A stretch of DNA of 41,336 bases from Clostridiaceae bacterium AF10-41 (GTDB lineage: Bacteria; Bacillota; Clostridia; Clostridiales; Clostridiaceae): contig JAQCTH010000034.1 in the NCBI GenBank assembly GCA_027686065.1, positions 1 to 41,336 of the forward strand. Direction: 5' to 3'. The position numbers and the translations under genes are program-made. The notes under the pieces were generated by a model. It was not told the origin of the DNA. It was given only the letters and a program-made list of their open reading frames with translations, and made no database searches. Below are positions 15,673 to 25,707 of the stretch, in pieces (position 1 is the first letter of the stretch; each line of letters begins with the position of its first letter).

Positions 15673-18294
15673 ATGGCTAATAAAGATACTTCTAGAACAG
15701 AAAAAAGCCAAGCTAATGTTAAAGATAATAAAAACAATAGCAAAAATTCTAAAAAGAAAAAAAATCAATCTAAATATAAAAAAATCTTAAAAGGTACTTT
15801 TCTTGGAATACTAATTGCAGGACTTCTATGTTTTGTAGTAGGTCTTGGCTATGTCTTTGCAATAATTAAAAGTACTCCACCCCTTGATGTAAATGCAGTT
15901 TTGGCTTTAAATGAACCTTCAATGATTTACGATAGTCAAGAGCAATATATTGATAACATACCAACTGAAGAAGAACGATATAAAGTAATTTTAGATGAAA
16001 TGTCTAAATATTTAAAAGATGCTTATGTTTCAATTGAAGATGAGCGTTTCTATAAGCATCCTGGTGTAGATATAAAAAGAACTTTAGGTTCAGCTTTTAG
16101 ATCTGGGATGTATTATATTACAGGAAATGGAAATGTACAAGGTGGATCTACCCTAACTCAACAATTAATAAAAAACACATTATTAACAAACGATGTTAAA
16201 ATTGAAAGAAAAATAAGAGAAATTTATCTTTCATTAACTCTTGAAAATAAACTTTCTAAAGATCAAATATTAGAAGCATATTTAAATACTATTCCTTTAG
16301 GTGGTAAAATTTATGGAGTAGAAGCTGCTTCAAAATATTTCTTTGAAAAAAATGCTAAAGACTTAACTTTACCTGAATCTGCCTTTATTGCTGGTTTAAC
16401 TCAAGCACCAAGTGCTTATAGTCCTTATGATCCTGAAAATAAGAAAGATCCTACAATATACTTAGACAGAACCAAAACTGTTCTTATGAAAATGAGAGAT
16501 TTAGGATATATAACCCAAGCAGAATATGATGAAGCATACGGTTTTGTAGATGCTAACCAATTTGTTTTTTCTCAAACAGTAATTGACTATAAGATTAATT
16601 ATGAATGGTTTGTATATCCAGCTTTAGATCAAGTACGAGAAGATTTAAAAGAAGTATATAAATATACTGATGATGAAGTTGATAGATTATTTGCTACTGG
16701 TGGACTTAAAATTTATACTACTATGGATAGAGCAATTCAAGATTCTACCCAAGCAGTTTTAAATGATAGAAATAGTATTCAACAACTTGATATTTATGCT
16801 AACCCAGAAGTTACTGATGAAAATGGAACTCCAGCACTTCAAGCTGCTGCTGTAATTATTGATTATAAAACTGGCCAAGTTAAAGCAATGGTTGGTGGCA
16901 GAGGTGAGCAACCTGCAAGATCTACAAATAGAGCTTATTATGCTTTAAGGTCTGTTGGATCAACTACTAAACCTTTAACAGTTTATGGTCCTGCTATTGA
17001 TACTAAAGCTATTACAGCTGGTACAGTGCTAGATGATGCAGGCCTTCCAGCATCTATCCAAAGTAAATATGGTGGATATAATCCAGCAAACTGGAACAAG
17101 GTTTCAGATGGATTAATTACAGCAAGACAATCACTTGCATTATCTAAAAATGTACCTACAGTCATGGTTGAAGACAAACTTGGAGTTGAAACTGGATTAG
17201 CTTATGGTGAAAAATTAGGATTAGTTTATGGAGAAAAATCAAAATTCATAGCTACCGTAGCATTAGGTGAGTTTACAGGTGTTGATGACGACGGTTCTGT
17301 AGATGGTGGTAATCCATATATACTAGCTTCCGCTTTTGGAAGTTTTGGAAATAACGGTTTATACACTAAACCTATTTTATATACTAAAGTTGCTGATGCA
17401 ACTGGTAAAATTATATTAGAATCTAAACCTAAACAAACACAAGTATTCTCTCCTCAAACTGCATATATAATGAGGGATTTATTAAAGGGTCCTTTAAGCT
17501 TTGATGGTGCTCTAGCAAAACTTCCTAATATGCCTGTAATAGGTAAAACAGGAACAACTAGTCTTGTTACAGACTTTTTATTTGCTGGATTAACTCCTTA
17601 TTATTCAGGAGCTGTTTGGATTGGATATGATAACCGTTCTGCTATGGGGGGTGCAAGTTATAGTTCATCTGCTGCTTCATTATGGGGGGCTGTGATGGCT
17701 CCAATTCATGCTGACTTAGAATATAAGGAATTTGATGGAAACCCAGGTGGTATTACTACCGTTGCTATATGTAAAGATTCTGGAAAAAGAGCAACAGATC
17801 TTTGTGCTAAAGACCCTAGAGGCTCAAGAGTTTATACTGAAATGTTTATAGCTGGTACAGAGCCTACAGGAGTTTGTGATGTACATGTAACAGCTAAGGT
17901 TAATAAAAATAATAATAAATTGGCAACTGAAAATACTCCAAAGGACTTAATTGAAGAAAGAATATTTATAAAGAAAGAGAATCCGTCTTCAGGAGCAGCC
18001 GATTTTAAATATGTTCTTCCAACAGAAAAAGATGATACTAAATATGTACCAAAGGATGAAGAATTTAATTTATCTGATTTAGGAATTTCTGTAGGAAGCA
18101 ATGTTGATTTGGCTATAGAAATATTAAAATCTAAAGGTGTAAATATTAAAATATCTAATAATAATGCAAAAACTAGACTAATTAAAAGTTTATCTTCTGA
18201 TAAAGCTAAAAAGGGAGATACAATTACTATTCAACTAAAGGATTCTGAAAATAATAATGAAACTCCTGAAGTTCCAGATCCTAATAATGATTAA
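15673..18294 (+). CDS. pbpA: Class A penicillin-binding protein (bifunctional PBP1A)
   Basis: This is a peptidoglycan glycosyltransferase and transpeptidase. A lysine/asparagine-rich cytoplasmic tail and one membrane anchor (about 39-65) lead to a GT51 domain with catalytic Glu122 in EDERFYKHPGVD and GGSTLTQQLIKNTLL. The transpeptidase domain has Ser430 in GSTTKP, SKN at 491-493 and KTGT at 625-628. The C-terminal tail (about 800-865) resembles a PASTA domain, followed by a short linker rich in Asn, Glu and Pro. All catalytic residues are present. The start follows AGGGAGG. It is monocistronic with a strong terminator. Confidence 0.95.
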   Translation: MANKDTSRTEKSQANVKDNKNNSKNSKKKKNQSKYKKILKGTFLGILIAGLLCFVVGLGYVFAIIKSTPPLDVNAVLALNEPSMIYDSQEQYIDNIPTEEERYKVILDEMSKYLKDAYVSIEDERFYKHPGVDIKRTLGSAFRSGMYYITGNGNVQGGSTLTQQLIKNTLLTNDVKIERKIREIYLSLTLENKLSKDQILEAYLNTIPLGGKIYGVEAASKYFFEKNAKDLTLPESAFIAGLTQAPSAYSPYDPENKKDPTIYLDRTKTVLMKMRDLGYITQAEYDEAYGFVDANQFVFSQTVIDYKINYEWFVYPALDQVREDLKEVYKYTDDEVDRLFATGGLKIYTTMDRAIQDSTQAVLNDRNSIQQLDIYANPEVTDENGTPALQAAAVIIDYKTGQVKAMVGGRGEQPARSTNRAYYALRSVGSTTKPLTVYGPAIDTKAITAGTVLDDAGLPASIQSKYGGYNPANWNKVSDGLITARQSLALSKNVPTVMVEDKLGVETGLAYGEKLGLVYGEKSKFIATVALGEFTGVDDDGSVDGGNPYILASAFGSFGNNGLYTKPILYTKVADATGKIILESKPKQTQVFSPQTAYIMRDLLKGPLSFDGALAKLPNMPVIGKTGTTSLVTDFLFAGLTPYYSGAVWIGYDNRSAMGGASYSSSAASLWGAVMAPIHADLEYKEFDGNPGGITTVAICKDSGKRATDLCAKDPRGSRVYTEMFIAGTEPTGVCDVHVTAKVNKNNNKLATENTPKDLIEERIFIKKENPSSGAADFKYVLPTEKDDTKYVPKDEEFNLSDLGISVGSNVDLAIEILKSKGVNIKISNNNAKTRLIKSLSSDKAKKGDTITIQLKDSENNNETPEVPDPNND

Positions 18295-18308
18295 TAATAT
18301 TACCTAAT

Positions 18309-18345
18309 AAAAAAGAGATTTGATTAAAATTCAAATCTCTTTTTT
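18309..18345. terminator. Bidirectional terminator between pbpA and the PepSY-like gene
   Basis: A 15-bp perfect stem (AAAAAAGAGATTTGA and its complement) with a 7-nt loop lies between two convergent genes. Confidence 0.88.
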
Positions 18346-18348
18346 TAT

Positions 18349-19185
18349 TTAATTCTTTATGTTAGACTCTAAATTATAATTTATAACTTCTCCTACATCT
18401 GCTCTAATATATATATTATATTTTTCTTCTTTATTTTTATCATCTATTGTTTTAACATTATACACATATGATAGTGCCATTTCATTATCATTTACTGCTA
18501 CAAATGCAATCATTGGTTTGTCCAATATTTCTGACTTTAAATTTAAATTAATAAAATAATTCTGAACTATATTTTTAGCTTTATATTCATCAATATTAAT
18601 ATCTTTTATATATTTTATATTCTCTAACAGATAATTAGAATATGCTTCTAATCTACCTGTAACTTTATCTATAGAAGTATTTATTTCCTGTTTATAATAT
18701 GGATATCCATCTTTACATTTATAAAATACTACATTATAACATGGACTGTCTTCCTTTTCTCTTGATTTAATTTCTTTAAACATAAATTCATCGTCTGTAA
18801 TTTTTTTTATATATTTTGTAGCTAAACTAATAGCTTCTTCTTCTGATATCTCCGCTAATTTAGTATTTGCTCCTAAGTTTTTATTTGAAAATCCCAATAC
18901 ATTGTAATTTTTATCAATGTCTACTCCGTAATTCCCTACTATAACAGAATATTGTATTTGAGAACTTTTACTATTTAATTTATTTAAAGCTTCGTCTTTA
19001 ATTACTTCTTTATAGTAATCGTAATTATTTATTATCTTGTCATCTGATAAATTCTCTATAAATTTTTTTGCTACTATAACCTCTTTTGTTTCTTTATTTA
19101 GTATACCATTTACTATGTAACCTATAAGTCCTAGTAATATTACAATAACTATACTAAAAATTATTTTTATTTTTTTAAATCTCAT
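18349..19185 (-). CDS. Membrane-anchored PepSY/YcdB-like protein
   Basis: The 278-aa protein has one N-terminal membrane segment (about 8-28) and an outside domain. Two stretches, SEEEAISLATKYIKKI (about 114-129) and DEYKAKNIVQNYFINLN (about 205-221), each start a helix before a beta region with INTSIDKVTGRLEAYSNY or YIRADVGEVINYNL. This is the pattern of PepSY/YcdB repeats, which often inhibit or bind proteases. The function is unknown; a spore- or germination-linked role is possible but not shown. It sits convergent to pbpA and has no close partner gene. Confidence 0.55.
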   Translation of the reverse strand: MRFKKIKIIFSIVIVILLGLIGYIVNGILNKETKEVIVAKKFIENLSDDKIINNYDYYKEVIKDEALNKLNSKSSQIQYSVIVGNYGVDIDKNYNVLGFSNKNLGANTKLAEISEEEAISLATKYIKKITDDEFMFKEIKSREKEDSPCYNVVFYKCKDGYPYYKQEINTSIDKVTGRLEAYSNYLLENIKYIKDINIDEYKAKNIVQNYFINLNLKSEILDKPMIAFVAVNDNEMALSYVYNVKTIDDKNKEEKYNIYIRADVGEVINYNLESNIKN

Positions 19186-19213
19186 TGTATCCTCCCTAAA
19201 TTCTTATATTAAT

Positions 19214-19235
19214 AAAAATCTATTAATAGATTTTT
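19214..19235. promoter_or_regulatory. 22-bp perfect palindrome in a divergent region
   Basis: AAAAATCTATTAATAGATTT and its two last T form a perfect palindrome without spacer between the PepSY-like gene and the ytxH-like gene. It may be an operator or a leftover terminator. Confidence 0.35.
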
Positions 19236-19448
19236 TTAATACAATGATTTTAATAAAATCTTAATTGTTATCAATATTCATTTTACATTATTTAATATAT
19301 AATATAAAGTTTTTTTATTATATATTTATGTAAATTTTAATATTATTATTTTATTATAAGAATTTTTCGACTTTAATAGCTTGTATTTATTTATATTTTC
19401 CTTTATAATCCATTATATATAAAACTATCTTAATAAGGGGGTTAAACC

Positions 19449-19826
19449 ATGAATTTAACAAATTTAATAGAACAAAAAAGAAAAGAAAAAGCTAAAAAAG
19501 AAAAAGCTAGAGTTGCAAAAAATGTTGCTTTAGGAGCTACTATTGGTGTTGCTGCTGGACTAGCTAGTGGATTATTATTTGCACCTAAGTCTGGTAGAGA
19601 TACTAGAGATTCATTAAAGAAAACAGCTAATGATTTAAATAATACAATTAAAACAAAGGCTATAGATGTTACTGAAGATGCTAAAAATAATTTTAGTGAT
19701 GCTAAAAGTAAAATTACAAAGTATCTTGAATCAAAAAAAGCTATAGCTAATAATTCTGTAGAAGATTTTGAAGAAGAAATTATAAATGAAAGTAATAATG
19801 ATATTAAAGAGGATTCAAACATTTAA
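19449..19826 (+). CDS. YtxH-domain protein
   Basis: The 125-aa protein starts with a charged coil and then has the YtxH signature ALGATIGVAAGLASGLLFAP followed by KSGRDTRDSLKKTANDL: a short glycine/alanine-rich membrane helix and an amphipathic lysine/asparagine-rich tail. In firmicutes such proteins are small, stress-related and often next to a DUF948 protein, as here. The molecular role is unknown. The start has an AAGGGGG site. It is the first of a two-gene unit. Confidence 0.85.
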   Translation: MNLTNLIEQKRKEKAKKEKARVAKNVALGATIGVAAGLASGLLFAPKSGRDTRDSLKKTANDLNNTIKTKAIDVTEDAKNNFSDAKSKITKYLESKKAIANNSVEDFEEEIINESNNDIKEDSNI

Positions 19827-19873
19827 TTAAATAGTACGCTTATTTTTATAAATATTAAGTGAGGATATATAAT

Positions 19874-20197
19874 ATGACAATTACTATTAATTTTAATACT
19901 CTTTTATTAACTATTATAGTCATAGTTTCCGTTATAGCTTTAATTTATTTAATTTTAGCCTTAAAAAAGCTTATTGTACTTATTGATAACATAAATTCTA
20001 CACTTAAAGATAATAAAACAAATTTAGATAATACTATAAAAAATTTAAATGGAATTTCTGAAAATGTTAAAGATATTAGTGATGTAGCTGTTGAAACTAC
20101 AGCAGAAGCTATAGTTATGAAAGACGGAATTGTTAATCAATTAGATACTATAAAAGATATTTTGAATATATTAGTTGGAGTATTTTTCAAAAAATAA
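19874..20197 (+). CDS. DUF948-like small membrane protein
   Basis: From ATG at 19874 it encodes 107 aa. The upstream GTG at 19859 is part of the ribosome site (AGTGAGGA) and is unlikely to be the start. There is one N-terminal membrane helix (about 8-32), then an amphipathic helix with regular Leu/Ile/Asn spacing (LIDNINSTLKDNKTNLDNTI) and a short hydrophobic C-terminus. This matches DUF948, which commonly follows YtxH genes. Function unknown. Confidence 0.75.
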   Translation: MTITINFNTLLLTIIVIVSVIALIYLILALKKLIVLIDNINSTLKDNKTNLDNTIKNLNGISENVKDISDVAVETTAEAIVMKDGIVNQLDTIKDILNILVGVFFKK

Positions 20198-20260
20198 TAT
20201 ACATATGTTAAGGACAGTACTTATATTTTTAATTACGTACTGTCCTTAATATATGTATAT
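20197..20260. terminator. Long bidirectional terminator
   Basis: Arms of 24 bp (20197-20220 and 20237-20260) pair with one mismatch, between the DUF948-like gene and pyrD, which converge. Confidence 0.88.
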
Positions 20261-20268
20261 TTCACGCT

Positions 20269-21168
20269 TTACTTTATACAACCTATTATATCGTTTATAT
20301 CCTTAATCCCCTGCTCTATACAGAAACTCTTCATCTGATCTACTATTTCTTTTCCAGCCATAGGATTCACAAAATTTATGGTTCCTATCTGAATTGCAGA
20401 GGCCCCCGCCATCATAAATTCAATTGCATCTATGCCTGTAGAAATTCCACCTAATCCTATAACAGGAATATTAACAGCTTTTGATACTTCGTGCACCATT
20501 CTTAATGCTATTGGCTTTATAGCTGGCCCTGAAAGTCCTGCATATATATTATTAAATATAGGTTTTCTCTTATATGGATCTATGGCAAAACCTTTTAATG
20601 TATTTATTAACGATATTGAGTCTGCCCCAGCTTCCTCGCAGCTTATTGCCATTTTAACTATATCTTCAGCATTAGGTGAAAGCTTAACCATAAGAGGTTT
20701 ATCTGAAATCTTCTTAATCTTTGAAACAACTTCATAAGCTACATTTGATTTTATTCCAAATGCCATTCCTCCTGATTTTACATTAGGACATGATATATTA
20801 AGTTCTATCATATCTATATCCGTACCTTTTAATTTTTCAATAGCTTCTTGATAATCTTCCATACATCCTCCACCAACATTTGCAATAATATTAGTGCCAA
20901 GTTTTTTCATTTTAGGAAGTTCTTCATTTATAAATCTATCTACTCCTGGATTTTGAAGCCCAACTGAATTCATCATTCCAGATGGAGTTTCATATATTCT
21001 TATCCCTGCATTACCATCCTTAGGATTTAAAGTTAAACCTTTTGATGCTATTCCCCCTAAAATCCCTACATCATAAAAATTATTATATTCTACTCCAAAA
21101 CCAAAGGTTCCTGATGCTGCTATTACTGGATTTTCAAATTCTACTCCGTTTATATTTACTTTCAACAT
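20269..21168 (-). CDS. pyrD: Dihydroorotate dehydrogenase B, catalytic subunit
   Basis: It oxidises dihydroorotate to orotate, the fourth step of UMP synthesis, with FMN. The 299-aa protein is a class 1B enzyme: [16 protein letters not shown] (14-29), [18 protein letters not shown] with the active-site Cys region, the lysine of LMVKLSPN, and the FMN phosphate site [20 protein letters not shown]. It needs the PyrK partner, encoded just upstream at 23 bp, to pass electrons to NAD. It is the last gene of the pyr operon. Confidence 0.96.
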   Translation of the reverse strand: MLKVNINGVEFENPVIAASGTFGFGVEYNNFYDVGILGGIASKGLTLNPKDGNAGIRIYETPSGMMNSVGLQNPGVDRFINEELPKMKKLGTNIIANVGGGCMEDYQEAIEKLKGTDIDMIELNISCPNVKSGGMAFGIKSNVAYEVVSKIKKISDKPLMVKLSPNAEDIVKMAISCEEAGADSISLINTLKGFAIDPYKRKPIFNNIYAGLSGPAIKPIALRMVHEVSKAVNIPVIGLGGISTGIDAIEFMMAGASAIQIGTINFVNPMAGKEIVDQMKSFCIEQGIKDINDIIGCIK

Positions 21169-21190
21169 TTATAAAATTCCTCCTATGATT

Positions 21191-21934
21191 TTAAAGTTCA
21201 ACATAATAACCGTCAAATACTGGCCCATCTTTGCATGTCCTTTTATTTCCATCTTTTGTTTTGCATGTACATACAAGGCACGCCCCAACACCACAAGCCA
21301 TATGTTTTTCCATAGATACATATATTTTTACACCTTTTTCTTTACAAATATCTATAACCTTTTTCATCATTATTTCTGGTCCACAGCAAAGTACAGTATC
21401 ATATTCTTCTACATTAAGCATATCAGTTACAAATCCCTTATGTCCATGTTTACCAGTATTTGTACTTACATATGCTTTATCTGCATAAGTCTTGATTTCA
21501 TCTATTAAATAAATATCATCTCTAAAGCCTGCATATAAATCTAGCTTAGATGAATTATTATTTTCTTTAATTTTTTTTGATACTTCTAACATCGGTGCAG
21601 TGCCTATGCCACCAGAAACCAAAGCAACCCTGCCAAGATTTTCATATACATTAAATCCATTTCCTAATGGTCCAGTAAGATTTATATATTCGCCTTTTTC
21701 TAAATTAGTATATTCTCTTGTACCATTTCCAACAACTGCATATAAGAAAGTTATAGTTCCTTCATTTTTTTCACATACACTTATAGGTCTAGGAAGTAAA
21801 GTTTGTCCATTTAATTTCAACATGTAGAATTGTCCTGGCTTCACTTCATTATTATCTTCTACAACCATTTTGTATATTCCATCAACTATTTTTTCATTTG
21901 ATATAACTCTTGATTTTGTATAAGTTATCTTCAT
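21191..21934 (-). CDS. pyrK: Dihydroorotate dehydrogenase B, electron transfer subunit
   Basis: PyrK carries FAD and a [2Fe-2S] cluster and couples PyrD to NAD. The 247-aa protein has an FAD-binding barrel with LLPRPISVCE, the NAD-binding GGIGTAPMLEV segment (about 109-119), and a C-terminal cluster with four cysteines in HMACGVGACLVCTCKTKDG and RTCKDGPVF. Gene order pyrF-pyrK-pyrD with small gaps shows co-transcription. Confidence 0.95.
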   Translation of the reverse strand: MKITYTKSRVISNEKIVDGIYKMVVEDNNEVKPGQFYMLKLNGQTLLPRPISVCEKNEGTITFLYAVVGNGTREYTNLEKGEYINLTGPLGNGFNVYENLGRVALVSGGIGTAPMLEVSKKIKENNNSSKLDLYAGFRDDIYLIDEIKTYADKAYVSTNTGKHGHKGFVTDMLNVEEYDTVLCCGPEIMMKKVIDICKEKGVKIYVSMEKHMACGVGACLVCTCKTKDGNKRTCKDGPVFDGYYVEL

Positions 21935-21945
21935 TAGTTTTCCTC

Positions 21946-22821
21946 CTATAAACTTTCTACTGCTACCTTTATTTCATTTCTCATCCTTATAGCTTCTTCT
22001 CTTGCACAAATTGCAAATTCTTTTTCTCTACCTTCTTGCTTTTTATATGCTAAAAGTATAGCTCTTGAAGAGTTTACTACTCCTCCATTTCCACTATTTA
22101 AATATAAAGCCACATCTTCTGCTTTTCCACCTTGAGCTCCATAACCAGGTATTAAGAAAAACATATTTTTAAATCTTTTTCTTATTTCAATACCTTCTTC
22201 AACATGAGTGCATCCTATAACTCCACCTATGCTTGAATATCCACATTCTCCTATTACTTCTTTTCCCATCTCAGCAATTTTATCTCCAACAACCTTATAT
22301 ACATCTCTTGAATCTATAGTCTTTAGCATTTCTATATCTTCTGCTCCTGGATTAGAAGTCCTAACTAATGAAAAAATCCCCTTATTTCCTTTTTCTATAT
22401 ATGTCATATATGGCTCTATACTATCCATTCCCATATATGGGCTAAGAGTTATAAAATCTGCTTCAAAATCTCCTTCAAAGTGTGCTTTTGCATATTGCTT
22501 AGCTGTTGCTGCTATATCCCCTCTTTTTATATCTGCAATTATAATTGCATCCTTTTCTCTTAAATAATCTAAAGTCTCTTTATAAGCTATCATACCTTTT
22601 AATCCTAATGCTTCATAATAAGCAATTTGAATCTTAAAGCAGGCTGCCACATCTATAGTCTCATCTATTATTGATTTATTAAATTCAACTAATGCCTCCA
22701 CTTCCGATCTTCCTTCAAAAAGATATCTAGGTATATATTCAAGTGCTGTGTCTAATCCAACACAAACTACTCCTCTTTCTTTTACTCTATTAAATAATTT
22801 ATCTATTATTAAACCTTTCAT
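21946..22821 (-). CDS. pyrF: Orotidine 5'-phosphate decarboxylase (type 2)
   Basis: It converts OMP to UMP. The 291-aa length and the motif IIADIKRGDIAATAKQYAKA (about 94-113), with the catalytic Asp-Lys-Asp array, mark the longer subfamily 2 enzyme. Other supports are GLDTALEYIP near the N-terminus and FLIPGYGAQGG with SRAILLAYK near the C-terminus for the phosphate site. It lies 11 bp after pyrC. No pyrE was seen in the window, so orotate phosphoribosyltransferase must be encoded elsewhere. Confidence 0.95.
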   Translation of the reverse strand: MKGLIIDKLFNRVKERGVVCVGLDTALEYIPRYLFEGRSEVEALVEFNKSIIDETIDVAACFKIQIAYYEALGLKGMIAYKETLDYLREKDAIIIADIKRGDIAATAKQYAKAHFEGDFEADFITLSPYMGMDSIEPYMTYIEKGNKGIFSLVRTSNPGAEDIEMLKTIDSRDVYKVVGDKIAEMGKEVIGECGYSSIGGVIGCTHVEEGIEIRKRFKNMFFLIPGYGAQGGKAEDVALYLNSGNGGVVNSSRAILLAYKKQEGREKEFAICAREEAIRMRNEIKVAVESL

Positions 22822-22831
22822 GTCTAACCTC

Positions 22832-24028
22832 CTATTTTTTATAAAGAATTCGTCCTTCTTTTATAGTCATTTGAACTTCTCCATAAAATTCCATGCCTTC
22901 AAATGGAGTATTTTTCCCTTTTGAATGAAATTCTTCGCAGTTTACTCTTATCTTCTTGTTTAAATCTAGTAAAACTATATCTCCTTCAACTCCTGGAGTA
23001 ATTCTACCTTTATTCATACCTAAAATATGTGCGCCATTTTTAGACATAATTTCGCTTAACTTATTTAAAGTTATAGCTTTTGATTTAACTAAGCTTGTAT
23101 AACATATAGAAAATGATGTTTCGAGTCCAACCATTCCAGGTGATCCCTTTTCTTTATCTTCTTTTGTGTGAGGAGCATGATCTGTACCTATACAATCTAC
23201 AATTCCATCTTTTATAGCATCTATAATGTTAACTACATCTTCTTTTTCCCTTATAGGAGGGTTCACTCTATAATTGCTTATATCTTTTGTTAAATATATG
23301 TGATGAGGGGTAACTTCGCAAGTTATATTGCTAAAATGCTTTTTTGCTTCCCTAATATATCCGATAGCTTCTTTTGTACTAACATGGCACATATGAAGCC
23401 TTGCCCCAGTTTCTTTCGCTAAATATATATCCCTTAAAGTCATTATGTTTTCAGCTGTTCTCATATCTATATGTGAAAACTTATGATCCTCTGCATGAGA
23501 CATTATTATCCAGTCATATTCTTTTGCCTTTAACATAGCTTTATACATTACTTCTGAATCCATAACTCCAACACCATCATCTGATATTGCTTTGACTTTA
23601 TCATCATTACTAAAGCCATTTAAATGACTTATATCTTTTCCATTAAAACCTTTTGTAATAGATATACATTGATGTAAATCTATTAAATTCAATTCTTTTT
23701 CTCTATTTCTAACCTCTTCTAAGACTTCTTTACTTGAGCATATTGGCTTAGTATTTGCCATCAAACATACTCCAGTATATCCTCCCCTTAATGCTGCTTT
23801 AGATCCACTTTCTATATCTTCTTTGTAAGTAAGTCCAGGCTCTCTAAAGTGTGCATGTGTATCTATAAATGAAGGCATTAAAGTAAGACCATTAGCATTT
23901 ATAAACTCTACATTTTTTATATTAATATCTAATCCTAGCTCTTTAATTTTCCCATTTTCTATATAAATATCCCCAATAAAATCCTGTGAATAATCGACTA
24001 TCCTAGCATTCTTTATTAGTAAGTTCAT
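22832..24028 (-). CDS. pyrC: Dihydroorotase
   Basis: It closes carbamoyl aspartate to dihydroorotate. The 398-aa protein is a type I amidohydrolase with the zinc motif [10 protein letters not shown] (about 58-67), the arginine/asparagine substrate region, SHAED and [11 protein letters not shown] for further metal ligands, and [20 protein letters not shown] with the catalytic Asp. It is of full length. It is placed between pyrI and pyrF in the operon. Confidence 0.95.
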   Translation of the reverse strand: MNLLIKNARIVDYSQDFIGDIYIENGKIKELGLDINIKNVEFINANGLTLMPSFIDTHAHFREPGLTYKEDIESGSKAALRGGYTGVCLMANTKPICSSKEVLEEVRNREKELNLIDLHQCISITKGFNGKDISHLNGFSNDDKVKAISDDGVGVMDSEVMYKAMLKAKEYDWIIMSHAEDHKFSHIDMRTAENIMTLRDIYLAKETGARLHMCHVSTKEAIGYIREAKKHFSNITCEVTPHHIYLTKDISNYRVNPPIREKEDVVNIIDAIKDGIVDCIGTDHAPHTKEDKEKGSPGMVGLETSFSICYTSLVKSKAITLNKLSEIMSKNGAHILGMNKGRITPGVEGDIVLLDLNKKIRVNCEEFHSKGKNTPFEGMEFYGEVQMTIKEGRILYKK

Positions 24029-24056
24029 AATTTCACCTCATTGAATATATTTAAAT

Positions 24057-24488
24057 CTATAATTCAGATAAACTCGTTATATGATCACAATAATCACACT
24101 TATATGTTCCTTTATTTTCATCTATTAAATTAAATGTATGTGGAACATATTGTTCTAGCTCTGTTATGCATCTTGGATTACTGCAAATCAAAACATCTAC
24201 AACCTTTTTAGGCAACTCTGGTTTTATTTTTCTAACTATTTCACTAAATCTTACCTCATTTATAGTAAGATTTGGTGAAAGCAATCCTAAAATTGTATAA
24301 TTTACTTCTGAGGAATTTTCTATTTTGATTATATCTTTTTTTCCAATCTTATCACTTTCAACATTCATTATTAACGCAACCTGACTATTTACTTTATCAA
24401 GATTTAAATAATTGAATATTTTTATTCCCATTCCAACTTTTATATGGTCTATTACTAATCCATTTTTAATACTTGTTATTTCTAACAT
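24057..24488 (-). CDS. pyrI: Aspartate carbamoyltransferase regulatory subunit
   Basis: PyrI binds CTP/ATP and controls PyrB allosterically. The 143-aa protein has the nucleotide-binding half (IKNGLVIDHIKVGMGIKIFN) and a C-terminal zinc site with four cysteines: CSNPRCI (about 106-112) and YKCDYCD (about 131-137). Its start abuts the pyrB stop, with the ribosome site GGGGGTGG inside pyrB, so the two subunits are made in step. Confidence 0.95.
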   Translation of the reverse strand: MLEITSIKNGLVIDHIKVGMGIKIFNYLNLDKVNSQVALIMNVESDKIGKKDIIKIENSSEVNYTILGLLSPNLTINEVRFSEIVRKIKPELPKKVVDVLICSNPRCITELEQYVPHTFNLIDENKGTYKCDYCDHITSLSEL

Positions 24489-25415
24489 CTAAGCCACCCC
24501 CAAAAGTTTTGCAATTAACGCCATTCTTACGTACATCCCATATTCTGCTTGCTTAAAATAACAAGCTCTCTCATCTTTATCTACTTCTATAGAGATTTCA
24601 TTTACTCTTGGTAATGGGTGCATAACTATCATATCCCTTTTTGCTAATTCCATTTTCTCGACATCTAAAATATAACTATCTTTAAGCCTTATATATTCCT
24701 CTTCATTAAAAAATCTTTCTTTTTGAATTCTTGTCATATATAAGATATCTAGTTCATATATTATATCTTCTAGTTTTTCAACTTCTTTAAACTCTATATT
24801 ATTTTTTGCCAATATTTCTTCTCTTATATAAATTGGTATTGATAATTCTTTTGGTGAAATTAAGATAAATTTAGTGCCTTCATATCTTGACATAGCTTTT
24901 ATAAGTGAGTGTACTGTTCTTCCATTTTTTAAGTCCCCACAAATTCCTACGGTATGATTTGTTAATCCATCTTTTAAAGATTCTATAGTTAAAAGATCTG
25001 TTAATGTTTGAGTTGGGTGTTGATGTCCTCCATCTCCTGCATTTATCACAGGAACTTTTGAATACATACTTGCAAGTTTAGCAGAACCCTCCATTGGATG
25101 TCTCATAGCTATTATGTCAGAATATATAGATACCATCTTTATAGTATCTGCTAAGGTTTCTCCTTTTGCAGTAGAGCTTGAACTTGGCTCTGAGAATCCT
25201 AAAATTTTACCACCAAGCCTCATCATTGCGGCTTCAAAGCTAAATCTGGTTCTTGTACTTGGTTCATAAAATAACGTGGCTAAAATTCTTCCATCACAGA
25301 TATGAGAATATTCTCTTGGATTTGCTATTATTTGATGTGCTAGCTTAAAAATTTCTTGCAGTTCGTCTTTTGAAAAATCCATTGGGTCGATTAAATGTTT
25401 GCTTTTTATATTCAT
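24489..25415 (-). CDS. pyrB: Aspartate carbamoyltransferase catalytic subunit
   Basis: It makes carbamoyl aspartate, the first committed pyrimidine step. The 308-aa protein has the carbamoyl phosphate loop [20 protein letters not shown] (about 51-70), [28 protein letters not shown], and the C-terminal [11 protein letters not shown]. It is the first gene of the operon. Its ribosome site (AAGGAG) begins right after a PyrR-type hairpin, so PyrR could affect its translation as well as transcription. Confidence 0.96.
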   Translation of the reverse strand: MNIKSKHLIDPMDFSKDELQEIFKLAHQIIANPREYSHICDGRILATLFYEPSTRTRFSFEAAMMRLGGKILGFSEPSSSSTAKGETLADTIKMVSIYSDIIAMRHPMEGSAKLASMYSKVPVINAGDGGHQHPTQTLTDLLTIESLKDGLTNHTVGICGDLKNGRTVHSLIKAMSRYEGTKFILISPKELSIPIYIREEILAKNNIEFKEVEKLEDIIYELDILYMTRIQKERFFNEEEYIRLKDSYILDVEKMELAKRDMIVMHPLPRVNEISIEVDKDERACYFKQAEYGMYVRMALIAKLLGVA

Positions 25416-25430
25416 TTACATCACTCCTTG

Positions 25431-25448
25431 TTAACATCTCTGTGTTAA
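25431..25448 (-). promoter_or_regulatory. Second PyrR-type hairpin, next to the pyrB ribosome site
   Basis: In the RNA, UUAACA-CAGAGA-UGUUAA forms a perfect 6-bp stem with the CNGNGA loop known for PyrR binding. It ends 1-2 nt before the AAGGAG site of pyrB. It shares loop, flanks (CCTTTAAA before, AACAAGG after) and stem length with the first hairpin at 25569-25586. Confidence 0.65.
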
Positions 25449-25489
25449 ATTTAAAGGTATATTAATTTAATTATATATTATAATTTGCA

Positions 25490-25520
25490 CAAAAAAACCT
25501 TCCTTAATTTCAAGGAAGGT
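25490..25520 (-). terminator. Attenuator terminator in the pyr leader
   Basis: ACCTTCCTT and AAGGAAGGT pair as a 9-bp stem followed by seven T on the minus strand, before pyrB. Its 5' arm (CUUCCUUG) is also complementary to CAAGGAAG at 25561-25568, next to the first PyrR hairpin, which gives the antiterminator. Confidence 0.85.
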
Positions 25521-25568
25521 ATAATAAGCCTACATAAAAGTATTTTCACTTTTACAATTTCTTCCTTG

Positions 25569-25586
25569 TTAATCTCTCTGGATTAA
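25569..25586 (-). promoter_or_regulatory. First PyrR-binding hairpin (anti-antiterminator)
   Basis: The RNA AAUCCAGAGAGAUU fits the Bacillus PyrR consensus ARUCCNGNGAGGYU at 13 of 14 positions, in a 6-bp perfect stem with a CAGAGA loop. When UMP-PyrR holds this hairpin, the antiterminator strand just 3' of it is kept away and the terminator at 25490-25520 forms. Confidence 0.75.
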
Positions 25587-25609
25587 TTTAAAGGTTATCT
25601 TTTTTCATT

Positions 25610-25638
25610 AGAATAACACTTATATAATTTATTGTCAA
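25610..25638 (-). promoter_or_regulatory. Sigma-A promoter of the pyr operon
   Basis: A perfect TTGACA and TATTCT are separated by 17 bp. Transcription would start near 25603, about 17 nt before the first PyrR hairpin. Confidence 0.7.
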
Positions 25639-25707
25639 GAAAGTATTAAATTTCACAGTAAAAATTATTTCATAATCATGTCAGTAAATATTTAACTTGT
25701 TATTCTA

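Noticed and set aside
21185..21827. Several + strand frames opposite pyrK
   Set aside because: They mirror codon structure of the conserved pyrK gene and have no ribosome sites or family features.
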